Positions 29,246-40,480 of a stretch of DNA of 42,132 bases are shown in pieces. Origin of the DNA: Candidatus Zixiibacteriota bacterium (GTDB lineage Bacteria > Desulfobacterota > Binatia > UBA9968); NCBI GenBank assembly GCA_035574315.1, contig DATLYW010000022.1:1-42132 (forward strand), written 5' to 3'. The translations under genes and the position numbers were made by a program. Position 1 is the stretch's first letter. Every line of letters begins with the position of its first letter. Below the pieces are notes generated by a model. The model was not told the DNA's origin. It was given only the letters and a program-made list of their open reading frames with translations, and ran no database searches.

Positions 29246-29269
29246 CGCCGCTTCTCGCCGGAAGCGGCG
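29246..29269 (-). other. GC-rich hairpin between guaA and dnaE
   Basis: A perfect 9-bp inverted repeat, CGCCGCTTC/GAAGCGGCG with a six-base loop, lies in the 104-base gap between guaA and dnaE. No T-run follows on the minus strand, so it is not a textbook terminator. It may pause or partly terminate guaA transcription, or protect mRNA ends. A direct repeat CCGCGCGAC flanks an AT-rich stretch just below it. Confidence 0.4.
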
Positions 29270-29290
29270 AGGTCGCGAAAGCCTTCCCGC

Positions 29291-32289
<2,999 letters not shown>

Positions 32290-32307
32290 TCACCTCCGGG
32301 CAACGCT

Positions 32308-32338
32308 AAAAAAAAACCCAGACCGCGGCCTGGGTTTT
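32308..32338 (-). terminator. Intrinsic terminator in the guaB leader (probable attenuator)
   Basis: On the minus strand a 9-bp stem (AAAACCCAG/CTGGGTTTT, loop GCCGCGGT) runs directly into nine T in total. It is about 22 bases from the guaB ATG and about 30 bases after the predicted transcription start. No minus-strand gene lies upstream for it to terminate, since the next gene upstream is on the plus strand. A flanking CGGGCA/TGCCCG pairing encloses the hairpin and ends at the first base of the guaB SD. Confidence 0.7.
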
Positions 32339-32372
32339 GGAATGCCCGACGATTTCAACGCAAACATAGAAT

Positions 32373-32401
32373 CTTATAACAGGAATGCTTTTCCAGCACA
32401 A
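32373..32401 (-). promoter_or_regulatory. Sigma-70 promoter for guaBA
   Basis: On the minus strand TTGTGC (32401-32396) and TATAAG (32378-32373) are separated by exactly 17 bases, and TGT directly before the -10 makes it an extended -10. The start would be near 32366, giving a leader of about 80 bases that includes the terminator at 32308-32338. The rest of the guaB/kinase gap, to 32583, shows nothing clear. Confidence 0.6.
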
Positions 32402-32583
32402 GAAGGAGGCGGCCCCGGCGCCGATCTTCCGCCGCCGAATCAGGGGAGTTTTCCGCGGGCCGAGGATGCCCGAGCGCTATCCAAATTTTGCCCGCACCGG
32501 ACAATAAGCCTCCGCGCTCGGGAGCCGGACGACTGTCGGGTCCGCGAAAGCCCGCCGTAAGGCCCCTGATTCATTGAAATCTC

Positions 32584-35500
32584 ATGGCATGCTCGAATGG
32601 TACATCCATTGCTCGAACGGGTCATGAATACCCGCCGAGCCCGAGGCCGCCTTTGCTCACGACGGGAAAAATCCACTGGAAGCTGTTTCGTCTGCTGGTC
32701 CTGATCCTGGGCGGCCTCGCCCTGATCGCAGCCGCTTTCTGGTCGATGCGGATCGAGCCCACCCTGCGCGCGACCGTCGCGCAGGAGCAGATAGAGACGG
32801 CGCGGCGCGCGGCCGACCGCATCGCCGACTTCATCGAACGGCGCATCCTCGAGCTCAGGGCCGCCACCCAGATCGGAAGCTTCTCGGAAGACCCCGCCGC
32901 CGCGGCGAAGTCTCTCCGGCGCCTTTTCGAGCTGTCGCCGGCCGTGCGCCAAGTGACGCTTGTGGATGCCGGCGGGAAGGAGCTCCTCCGAGCTCCACAG
33001 CGTCCGCCCGGTTCGGCCGAGGCCCCGGCCTCGTATCTCGACACCCCGGGGTTTCGCGAGGCGATGCGCGGCGAGACCCACGTCGGACCCGTTCATTACG
33101 GAAGCGCGGCCGAGCCTTTTCTTACGCTTGCGGTCCCCGTCAAGGCCGGATCCCAGGAGATCCGCGGCGCGCTCATTGCCGAAGTCGGCCTGAAAGGCCT
33201 CCTGGACGGCGTCTCGCTCCTCGGCATCGGCCGCCCGGGCTCGCTCTACGTCCTCAGCCGGGACGGAACGTTGATCGCCTCTCGCGGCAGCCCTCCGCCG
33301 AAGTCCCGCGACGCCAGCGGCGTGACGACCCCGGGAGCGTTTGTCGACGGCGCCGCCGAGGTCACGACCCAGCCATCGGGCCGCCAGATGCTCAGCACCT
33401 TCGCCACCGTTCCGCTGGCCCGCTGGCGCGTGGTCGTGGAGGCGCCGCTCGAAGGCGCCCACGCCGATCTCGGAAAACTCAAGAGCTTCGGGGCTCTGGT
33501 GCTCACGCTCGCGATCGTCGCCATGTTCCTCGCCAGCGCGACCTTCAGCTGGCGCATCGCCGGCTCTCTTTCGCGGCTGGAGGAAGGGGTGGACCGTATC
33601 GCAGGCGGCGACCTCGACCACAGCCTCGAAATCCGGACCGGGGACGAGATCGAGCGCCTGGCGGACAGGTTCAACCAGATGGCGGCGGCGCTCAAGGAAT
33701 CGCGCCGGAGCCTGGAAGCAAAGGTCGCGAAGCGCACTGCAGAAATCTCCTCCCTCTACGCCGCGATCGCTCCCCTGAAACCGGCCGACTCTTTCGACAA
33801 GACGCTGTATGCCATCCTCTCGCGCCTGGTCGAGACGACAGCCGCCGACGCCGGCTTGATCCGGTTATGGGACCACGCGCGACGGGCCTTTTATTCCCCC
33901 GCGGCCATAGGGCTCGATCGAGCCTGGCTCGAAAACAGAGACGCCGAGGGGGGTCTGGTCGTCACCGATGAAGTGTTGAGATCGGGCGCGCCGATCGTCT
34001 GTCCGGATGTGGCCGCCGAGCCCCGGCTCCAGCGCAAGAGGCAGCTTTCCTTGGGTTTTTCGAGCTGCGTTTTCCTTCCGCTCAAGGTCGGCGCCGACAT
34101 CCTCGGCGTGATTCAACTGTACAGCCGCACCAGAGGCTTTTTTTGCCCGGAAAAGACCGAGCAACTTCTCGCGATCGCGCGCCAGATGGGCATCGCGCTG
34201 GAGAACCGCCGGCTGCTCGATCAGGTCCGCCGGCGCAACAGGGACCTTCAGACCCTTTTCACGGTGACCGAGACCGTGACCCGCTCTCTCGATCTCGATT
34301 CGGTCTCGGCCGCGGCGCTTCGCGCAACTACCGCCGCCCTCCGTGTCGACGCGGGGTGTCTGTACGTGGCGGACGAGCGCGGCAAGGTGCTTCGCCTGGC
34401 CGCCCACCTGGGGCTGCCGGGAGACGAGCTTCACGAGATCGAAAGCTATCGTCCGGGCGAGGGGATCATCGGCGCGATCTTCGCCGAAAACAAGGCCGTG
34501 ATCTACGGCGATATCGATCGGGACGCCGGCCACCACGCTCAAAGAGCCCGCCGGTGGGGCTTCGCCGCTCTGGCCGGCGTTCCCATTTCGGTGAAAGGGC
34601 GGCCCCTCGGCGTCCTCCAGGTCTACTCGAAACGGGCGCGGGCGTTCGACGATCGCGAGGTCCGGCTGCTCTCGACGATCGGCGCGCAGATCGGCACCGC
34701 CATCGAGAACGCGCGCCTGTACGAGCAGAGCAAGCGGAATTTCGAGCGAATCCGGGCGCTCCACGAGATCGACGCCGCGATCGCCGAGACCTTGGAGCTG
34801 CGCAAGGTGCTCGACATTCTCATGGGAAAGATCGAGCTGTTTCTCCCGATTCCCGCGGCTTACACGGTGCGGCTTTGCGACCCGGTGACCGGCTCCCTCG
34901 AGCCCGCGGCGTGCCGCAACCTGGACGAGGACGCCTGGCGGGCAGCCGGCGAGGCCGGGTGCCGGGCTCTCAACGAAAGCGTGCGCGCGGCGAGAGCCCC
35001 GGTGGTGATCCGAGACATCCGAACGGATCCGGACGCGCGCGACTGCCGGTTCTTCGTCGACCAGGGGTTCGTCTCCTACCTCGGCGTGCCCCTGATCGCG
35101 CAGGGGCAGGTGCTCGGCACCATCGGACTCTATACTCGAAGTCGGCACGAGTTCACTCCCGAAGAGATCGAGCTGTTCGCCACGCTCGCCGGCCAGGGAG
35201 CCCTCGCCATGTACAACTCCCGGCTCTACGAGCAGACGAAAAAGCAGGCGATCGAGCTGAAGAAATCCAATCAGGTCAAGGATCAGTTCCTGGGCGTGAT
35301 CTCGCACGAGCTGCGCACGCCGCTCAGCGTGATTCTCGGTTACGCGACTCTGCTGGAAAGCTCCCTCGGCGACCCGCGCCCCGAGCAGCTCAAGGCGATC
35401 CACGTCATCAAGGAAGGGTCGGAAAAGCTCCTCGCGATGATCCAAAGCATCCTCGAGGCCACGATGCTGGAATCGGGGACGATGTCCGTGGCGCGCGAGC

Positions 35501-36021
35501 CCGTCGACCTGAACCGGCTCGCGAACGACCTCCGAAACGCCTACGGCGAGAGGACGGCGGCCGGAGCGGCGATCGTATGGTCCATCGCCCCGAACCTGCC
35601 GGTAGCGCTCGGCGACGGCTACAAGATCAAGCAGAGCCTGCAGCATCTGATCGATAACGCGGTCAAGTTCACTCCCGAGGGCGCGATCACGGTTTCGGCG
35701 AGATACCGTCCCGACCGGCGGGCCGTTTGCTTCGAGATCGCCGACAGCGGCGTCGGCATCGCGCCGGAGGTGATGCCGTTCATCTTCGAGAAGTTCCGCC
35801 AGGCCGACAGCAGCGCCACGCGGGACCACGGGGGGCTCGGCCTCGGCCTCTACATCGCCAGGAAGTTCGTCGAGCTGCTCGGCGGCGAGATCGTCGCCGA
35901 AAGCGAGGTCGGCCGCGGCTCCGTTTTTCGCGTCACGCTGCCGTGGGCCGAGCCCGCCGCCCCTTCGGCTTCCCCTGCCGGGGCCGCGCCGTCTCCGCTC
36001 GACGCCGATTCGCGCCGCTGA
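32584..36021 (+). CDS. Membrane sensor histidine kinase with Cache-like sensor, HAMP and three GAF domains
   Basis: From the ATG at 32584 this is 1145 residues. TM1 35-54; extracytoplasmic Cache-like sensor 56-300; TM2 303-324; HAMP 325-377; three GAF domains at about 400-545, 565-715 and 735-885; HisKA with the phospho-acceptor H908 in ISHELRTPLSV; HATPase 1010-1125 with LIDNAVKFTPEG, ADSGVGIAPEVMPFIFEKFRQ and GGLGLGLYIARK. It would sense a periplasmic signal and cytoplasmic ligands. No receiver domain or response-regulator gene is adjacent, so it looks like an orphan kinase. The first 25 residues are not typical and the true start may be the TTG at 32653. Its target is unknown. Confidence 0.88.
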   Translation: MACSNGTSIARTGHEYPPSPRPPLLTTGKIHWKLFRLLVLILGGLALIAAAFWSMRIEPTLRATVAQEQIETARRAADRIADFIERRILELRAATQIGSFSEDPAAAAKSLRRLFELSPAVRQVTLVDAGGKELLRAPQRPPGSAEAPASYLDTPGFREAMRGETHVGPVHYGSAAEPFLTLAVPVKAGSQEIRGALIAEVGLKGLLDGVSLLGIGRPGSLYVLSRDGTLIASRGSPPPKSRDASGVTTPGAFVDGAAEVTTQPSGRQMLSTFATVPLARWRVVVEAPLEGAHADLGKLKSFGALVLTLAIVAMFLASATFSWRIAGSLSRLEEGVDRIAGGDLDHSLEIRTGDEIERLADRFNQMAAALKESRRSLEAKVAKRTAEISSLYAAIAPLKPADSFDKTLYAILSRLVETTAADAGLIRLWDHARRAFYSPAAIGLDRAWLENRDAEGGLVVTDEVLRSGAPIVCPDVAAEPRLQRKRQLSLGFSSCVFLPLKVGADILGVIQLYSRTRGFFCPEKTEQLLAIARQMGIALENRRLLDQVRRRNRDLQTLFTVTETVTRSLDLDSVSAAALRATTAALRVDAGCLYVADERGKVLRLAAHLGLPGDELHEIESYRPGEGIIGAIFAENKAVIYGDIDRDAGHHAQRARRWGFAALAGVPISVKGRPLGVLQVYSKRARAFDDREVRLLSTIGAQIGTAIENARLYEQSKRNFERIRALHEIDAAIAETLELRKVLDILMGKIELFLPIPAAYTVRLCDPVTGSLEPAACRNLDEDAWRAAGEAGCRALNESVRAARAPVVIRDIRTDPDARDCRFFVDQGFVSYLGVPLIAQGQVLGTIGLYTRSRHEFTPEEIELFATLAGQGALAMYNSRLYEQTKKQAIELKKSNQVKDQFLGVISHELRTPLSVILGYATLLESSLGDPRPEQLKAIHVIKEGSEKLLAMIQSILEATMLESGTMSVAREPVDLNRLANDLRNAYGERTAAGAAIVWSIAPNLPVALGDGYKIKQSLQHLIDNAVKFTPEGAITVSARYRPDRRAVCFEIADSGVGIAPEVMPFIFEKFRQADSSATRDHGGLGLGLYIARKFVELLGGEIVAESEVGRGSVFRVTLPWAEPAAPSASPAGAAPSPLDADSRR

Positions 36022-36071
36022 GCCCCGGACCTTCGTTGAGGCGCCGCCGTGGCTGTGCTAAAAAGTCGTCG

Positions 36072-36305
36072 ATGCCGCTCTACGAGTACGAGTGCGACAA
36101 CGGCCATCGCTTCGAGGCGATCCAGAAGCTGAGCGAGCCTCCGCTGCGGCGCTGCTCGATCTGTTCCGCGGGAGCGCGCCGGGCGGTCGGGCTGCCCACG
36201 CTCCTCCACAACCGCGGCATTCACGTCTTCGACCGGGTGACCAAGGACGATGCCTTGCGCGACCGGCCGTCGTCCCTCAAATCCTTCAAGAAAGACAGGT
36301 TCTAG
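36072..36305 (+). CDS. FmdB-family zinc-ribbon protein
   Basis: This 77-residue protein starts MPLYEYECDNGHRFEAIQKLSEPPLRRCSIC, the N-terminus of the FmdB putative regulatory family. The usual first pair CxxCGH appears here as C-D-N-G-H, with one cysteine missing, while the second pair CxxC is intact. The conserved C-terminal half is shortened to a basic tail. Function in this family is not settled. The ATG at 36072 is the only start that gives the family N-terminus. It lies 50 bases after the kinase gene. Confidence 0.78.
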   Translation: MPLYEYECDNGHRFEAIQKLSEPPLRRCSICSAGARRAVGLPTLLHNRGIHVFDRVTKDDALRDRPSSLKSFKKDRF

Positions 36306-38923
36306 CCCGTCCCGGCAGCCGCAAAATTCGACTTGTCATTCGCCGCAAGCTCTGTTAGCCTGCGCGCGCATCCGGGCTTATGCTGGCGAAGGTCAACAGC
36401 GCGGCCCTGTTCGGGATCGACGCGCTGCGAGTCGAAGTCGAAATCGATCTCTCTTCGGGCCTGCCTCAGCTCGCCACGGTGGGTCTCCCCGAAGGGGCGG
36501 TCAAGGAAAGCAAGGACCGCATCCGCGCCGCGGTCAAGAACTGCGGTTACACCTTTCCCGCCAAGCGCATCACGATCAACCTCGCGCCCGCCGACATCAA
36601 AAAGGAAGGGTCCGCCTACGACCTGCCGATGGCCGTGGGCATCCTGGCGGCCGAGGAGCTGATCGACAAGAAGCTCCTGAGCGATTACATGCTCCTCGGA
36701 GAGCTGTCCCTGGACGGCGCCGTCAAAACGATCCGCGGCGCGCTGCCCTTCGCCATGGCCGCGTGCAGGGAGGGATTCAAGGGCATCCTGCTGCCCGAGG
36801 CCAACGCGCGCGAGGCAGCCGTGGTCGGCGGCATCGAGGTGCTGGGTGTGCAGAGCCTGCCGCAGGTGATCGAGTTCCTGAACGGCGAGCGCACGATCGA
36901 GCCGACGCGCGTGAACCTCGACGAGCTGTTCAGCCGCCATTCCCGGTACGGCATGGATTTCAATGACGTGAAGGGACAGCAGCACGTCAAGCGCGCCCTG
37001 GAGGTGGCCGCCGCCGGCGCCCACAACGTGCTCCTGGTCGGTCCGCCGGGATCGGGAAAGACGATGCTCGCCAAGCGGCTGCCGACGATCCTGCCCGACC
37101 TCACGCTCGCCGAGGCGCTGGAGACCACCAAGATCCACAGCGTCATGGGAACGCTCAACGGGCAGCCGATCGTCGCCACCCGCCCGTTCCGCGCGCCGCA
37201 TCACACGATCTCCGACGCCGGGCTGGTGGGCGGCGGCACGGTGCCGAAGCCCGGAGAGGTGTCGCTCGCCCACAACGGGGTCCCATTGCAGAGAATTTAG
37301 ATATACCTCTCCGCCTCTTGCCAAGGTCCGCGCAGAAAGCCGGGCGATCTCCCGATCCTGGGGAAGGGAGACGGAGACCTCAAGGTCCCCGTCTCTTTTC
37401 GCCGTAATTCGCCGGCAAAGCGTCCGCACGATTTCGCGGCGGTGCTCCTGGCCGGAAAAGCGTAAAATCTCCTCAATCTGGGCCAAGGCTTGATAAAGGC
37501 TATCCGGGTCAAGCTTTCTCTTCCGGTACGCCTCGATGTCCTCCAGGTATTCCCTTCGCCTTCGCTCAAAGGCGGCCTCCGAAGCCTCCAGTTCCTCCAC
37601 CTTTGCGTCAATCTCGGCGAGCTTGAATTTCCCGTACTGATAGAGGTCAATGAGGTTTGATCTTCTCCTTGCGATCTCGGCAAGGCTTTGCTCTATGCCT
37701 TTTAGCTCTTTTTCCAAAAGGGCCTTCTGCTCGTTGGCTTCTCCCAGGCGCTCCAGAACCACTTTGGGGGAAACGAGAAAGTTCTCCAAGACATCCCAAA
37801 CAGCTTTCTCCACATGGTCGGCCCTCACGAAGGGCATAGGGCAGCGGTTAAGCTCTATTCCTTTTTTCCGCGAAAACCAGCGTTGCGCGCCATGCCTGGT
37901 CTGGCAGACGTAATAGTGATAGGTGCGCCAGGGCTTCCGCTTCGGCCTTTTGATGCTCCGGTAGACGTACATCGGACTTCCGCACTCTCCGCACCTGATT
38001 AGCCCCGAGGACGGGAACTTGAGCCTGGTGTTGCGGTAGGCGACTAAGGTTCCCCGGCGCTTCTCCAGGACTTGCTCGGCCTCCTCTGGGGAGATAATCG
38101 GCGGATGGTTGCCTTTGGCCAAGGGTTCCCGTGGTTTCCGCTTCAGCCGCGTCCGCTCCTGCCGGCTCTGGGTCTTGAGGATAAATCCGGCGTAGAACCA
38201 GGCCCGGTCCAGGATGCCGGTGAGGCTGTGAAAGTGCATCCGGTGGCGGCCGCAGATCTCTTTAAGGCTCAAGTCCTCGTAGAGGAAGAGATCGAAGAAC
38301 TCCCTGACCGTCCGCCAGTCGTAGCAGACGTACCTTTGTCCTTTTTTCTTTCCGCTGTGGACTTCCCTCGCTTCCCGCAAAACAAGTTTTCCTTCCCCAT
38401 CCCATTGATAGCCGGAGGGAGGAATGCCGCCGTAAAACCATCCTGCCTCCTTTTTCGCCTCGATGCCTCGCTTCATCCGCGAGATGATTTTCTTCTTCTC
38501 CTTTGCAGCGACGATGCCCAAAAGGGAGGAGACGAACCACTGATCGTCGTCGGAGAGGTCAATCACCTCAGACAACGTGACGATCTTTACGTTGTGCTCA
38601 ATGAAGACCTCTTGGATACGGCCGAGGTCCTTCAGATTATCCGGCCGCGCCAGCCGGTCAAAATCAGTGACCAAGACCGCGTCAAATCTCTTTGCTGCTG
38701 CATCCTTGAGCAGGCTCAAGAACTGGGGCCGCTTCTCGATCCAGCTCCCGGAATACCCTTCGTCGCGGTAAATCTTCACGACTTTCCAGCCATGCTTGGA
38801 GGCCAGTTCCTGCGTGAGCTTTTCCTGTGCAGGCAGAGAAAATTTCTCTGCCTGCATGTCGGTGCTGACCCTGATATAGAGCGCAGCTTTCTTTATTGAC
38901 TGAATTGTGTCGAGGTAACTCAT
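36302..38923 (-). CDS. Large serine recombinase (integrase), reading through the att junction into antisense comM
   Basis: The first 547 or so residues are a large serine recombinase. The resolvase catalytic domain has Ser20 in [10 protein letters not shown] and [10 protein letters not shown] recombinase domain carries [10 protein letters not shown]. The zinc ribbon has [13 protein letters not shown] and later YYVCQTRHG and NRCPMPF. A long coiled coil at about 385-465 ([20 protein letters not shown]...) completes the fold. The recombinase character ends near EVYLNSLQW, which is the comM junction. The frame has no stop there and continues about 325 codons on the antisense strand of comM to 36302. 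The extra tail has no family resemblance. The ATG at 38923 overlaps the previous ORF stop as TAATG. Confidence 0.88.
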   Translation of the reverse strand: MSYLDTIQSIKKAALYIRVSTDMQAEKFSLPAQEKLTQELASKHGWKVVKIYRDEGYSGSWIEKRPQFLSLLKDAAAKRFDAVLVTDFDRLARPDNLKDLGRIQEVFIEHNVKIVTLSEVIDLSDDDQWFVSSLLGIVAAKEKKKIISRMKRGIEAKKEAGWFYGGIPPSGYQWDGEGKLVLREAREVHSGKKKGQRYVCYDWRTVREFFDLFLYEDLSLKEICGRHRMHFHSLTGILDRAWFYAGFILKTQSRQERTRLKRKPREPLAKGNHPPIISPEEAEQVLEKRRGTLVAYRNTRLKFPSSGLIRCGECGSPMYVYRSIKRPKRKPWRTYHYYVCQTRHGAQRWFSRKKGIELNRCPMPFVRADHVEKAVWDVLENFLVSPKVVLERLGEANEQKALLEKELKGIEQSLAEIARRRSNLIDLYQYGKFKLAEIDAKVEELEASEAAFERRRREYLEDIEAYRKRKLDPDSLYQALAQIEEILRFSGQEHRREIVRTLCRRITAKRDGDLEVSVSLPQDREIARLSARTLARGGEVYLNSLQWDPVVGERHLSGLRHRAAAHQPGVGDRVMRRAERAGGDDRLPVERSHDAVDLGGLQRLGEREVGQDRRQPLGEHRLSRSRRTDQEHVVGAGGGHLQGALDVLLSLHVIEIHAVPGMAAEQLVEVHARRLDRALAVQELDHLRQALHTQHLDAADHGCLARVGLGQQDALESLPARGHGEGQRAADRFDGAVQGQLSEEHVIAQELLVDQLLGRQDAHGHRQVVGGPFLFDVGGREVDRDALGGKGVTAVLDRGADAVLAFLDRPFGETHRGELRQARREIDFDFDSQRVDPEQGRAVDLRQHKPGCARRLTELAANDKSNFAAAGTG
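36380..37300 (+). pseudogene. comM: comM (YifB/Mg-chelatase-like ATPase), 5' part, interrupted by an integrative element
   Basis: The first 300 or so codons encode a normal ComM: Lon-type substrate domain ([38 protein letters not shown]) and Walker [10 protein letters not shown] near residue 220. [34 protein letters not shown] follows. At that point the family continues with LFLDELPEF (Walker B), but here the frame switches to five foreign residues and a TAG. The break is therefore between about 37280 and 37287. Walker B, the sensor motifs and the C-terminus are missing, so the ATPase should be inactive. ComM is a branch-migration helicase used in natural transformation. The other half of the gene should lie beyond the right edge. 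Confidence 0.92.
37274..37290. other. Left attachment junction in comM
   Basis: The junction AACGGGGTCCCATTGCA marks the change from comM (codons for HNGV) to foreign sequence. The likely shared core is within GGGGTC or GGGTCC. The exact core needs the other end or an uninterrupted comM from a related genome. Confidence 0.55.
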
Positions 38924-39153
38924 TAGGCTCGCTTCCTATCAAATTGAGATTCGCTTGTCCCCGCGTCTTTTGCGGCCGGAAATTCATTGGAACCGTCTTC
39001 ATCTCTCATCCAGAATTCAAGGAGCCGCAAGGCCTCCCGGATCTCGGGGTCACTGTTTGCCTTCGGCCCAAGGATCGCAATGATCCGGCCAAGTTCCCGA
39101 TCACGGTGTTCTTTGACTTTTCGGTACATGTCCATGATCCAGTCGCGATTCAT
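38923..39153 (-). CDS. Small charged protein of unknown function, coupled to the recombinase
   Basis: This 76-residue protein is not recognised. It is rich in Arg, Glu and Asp, with an amphipathic look (WIMDMYRKVKEHRDRELGRI, REALRLLEFWMRDED). There are no cysteines and no membrane segment. The ATG is three bases after the methyltransferase stop, and the stop overlaps the recombinase ATG (TAATG), so the three genes form a tightly coupled operon. A recombination directionality factor or DNA-binding accessory is one possibility by position only. Confidence 0.6.
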   Translation of the reverse strand: MNRDWIMDMYRKVKEHRDRELGRIIAILGPKANSDPEIREALRLLEFWMRDEDGSNEFPAAKDAGTSESQFDRKRA

Positions 39154-39156
39154 CTC

Positions 39157-40341
39157 TTAAGCTCCGCAGGCCGCTATCATTTCATTTCCCTCCTGATTAA
39201 GATTTTTCACTACTCTCGCTTGACCTAATCTCCGTTCGGCAATTTTGATGTATTTCGGGTTTAACTCTATGCCCATCCATCTTCGGCCTAGTCTCTGAGC
39301 GACAAACGCCGTGGTCCCGCTGCCCATGAAGGGATCCAAAACGATTCCCGGCTCCCAGCCGGCCTTGCAGCCGCAGTCGGTGTACCCGACCGTCACGCTG
39401 GAATTTAATACCGTGTTGTCGCCTTTGAAATTTCTCTCCTTGTAGTAACGGCCGGAAGTCGCGCCTATGCTGTGTTGTCTGAACTGGCTCTTGATGATCG
39501 GCTCTCTCGCCTTCCCGCACTTCCGGCAAATCATCCAAGGGCATCCCGCCTTTATCGGGGTTTCCACCAACGCCTCCGGGAAGACGGCGAAGTGCGCTCC
39601 CGGAAACGGCCTGGTAGGGATGCGCCAGACGCAGCGCTTGTTTCTTCCCAGGGCATGCCCGGCAACAAAGGCTCTCTGAGTTTTGATGGCCCCTCCGCTT
39701 TCCTGCGCCCACTTGCCGCCGTATTCGGTTCGGGCCTTTGCCATTCTCGCCCGGTCATAAACGTTGCTCTCGAATGCCTCGTACTGCGGCTCAAACCAAT
39801 ACTTCTTCGATTTTGTGAAGAAGAATAGCGGCTCGTAGTCCACGGTGAACCTGTCTCTGACCGAAGAAGGCATGCAGTTGGGCTTCCACCAGATCAGGAC
39901 GTTTCTCAAGTACCACCCTTGCTCGTCTATCATTCTTTGCGCCAAGCGGAAGTTTTGAAGCATCAATGATTTCGTCGGCATCTCTTTCAAGAACGTCGGC
40001 CTCCCGCATCTTTCTTCTTTTTCCAATTTCCCGAATTGGGTGTGTTTTTTAAGATAGTGCTTGTTGCCGCCGGCTTTGCCGCTGCCGTTATAACTGTCGC
40101 CGTGGTTCCACCACATCGTTCCTGTGCTTTTAAGAACTCTTTTTAGCTCAGCGGTGACCGCGAGCATCCTCTCAAGGTACTCCCCAAAACTCGGCTCCAA
40201 GCCGATTTGGTCGCTCACGCCGTAATCCCGAAGGCCGTAGTACGGCGGAGAAGTGACGATGCAGTCCACGCACTCATCGGGAAACGTCTTCAGCACTTTA
40301 AGCGTATCTCCGCATAGTATCCTGTTCGCCCATTGCCTCAC
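39157..40341 (-). CDS. Site-specific DNA methyltransferase (N6-adenine or N4-cytosine type)
   Basis: This 394-residue protein has the catalytic motif IV first, TSPPYYGLRDYG at about residues 30-41. The S-adenosylmethionine motif I comes late, in VLDPFMGSGTTAFVAQRLGRRWMGIELN near residue 335. This order marks a beta-class amino-methyltransferase. TSPPY can serve cytosine N4 or adenine N6 methylation. A CxxC pair in CRKCGKAREP and YTDCGC in the middle may bind zinc in the target-recognition region. Start is GTG at 40341, with GGAGG and AAGGA upstream. No restriction enzyme is adjacent, so it may be an orphan that protects the element. Confidence 0.88.
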   Translation of the reverse strand: MRQWANRILCGDTLKVLKTFPDECVDCIVTSPPYYGLRDYGVSDQIGLEPSFGEYLERMLAVTAELKRVLKSTGTMWWNHGDSYNGSGKAGGNKHYLKKHTQFGKLEKEERCGRPTFLKEMPTKSLMLQNFRLAQRMIDEQGWYLRNVLIWWKPNCMPSSVRDRFTVDYEPLFFFTKSKKYWFEPQYEAFESNVYDRARMAKARTEYGGKWAQESGGAIKTQRAFVAGHALGRNKRCVWRIPTRPFPGAHFAVFPEALVETPIKAGCPWMICRKCGKAREPIIKSQFRQHSIGATSGRYYKERNFKGDNTVLNSSVTVGYTDCGCKAGWEPGIVLDPFMGSGTTAFVAQRLGRRWMGIELNPKYIKIAERRLGQARVVKNLNQEGNEMIAACGA

Positions 40342-40372
40342 CTTGTCCTTGACCTCCCCCGAGAACCGAAAG

Positions 40373-40410
40373 GAAAGGCCCGAAACGCTCTTCGCGTCTC
40401 CGGGCCTTTC
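40373..40410 (-). terminator. Hairpin between the two methyltransferase genes
   Basis: A ten-base perfect stem, GAAAGGCCCG/CGGGCCTTTC, with an inner ACGC/GCGT pairing, is followed on the minus strand by a T/C-rich stretch (CTTTCCTTTCGG). It lies 70 bases after the broken methyltransferase and 32 bases before the intact one. The U-tract is weak, so it may be only a partial terminator. Confidence 0.5.
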
Positions 40411-40480
40411 GTCTCTCGCAGGGAGGCGGGACTGTCGGCTCTGGCTTTTCTCTTTAGCTCCTCAGTCTGTTAATCGACTT

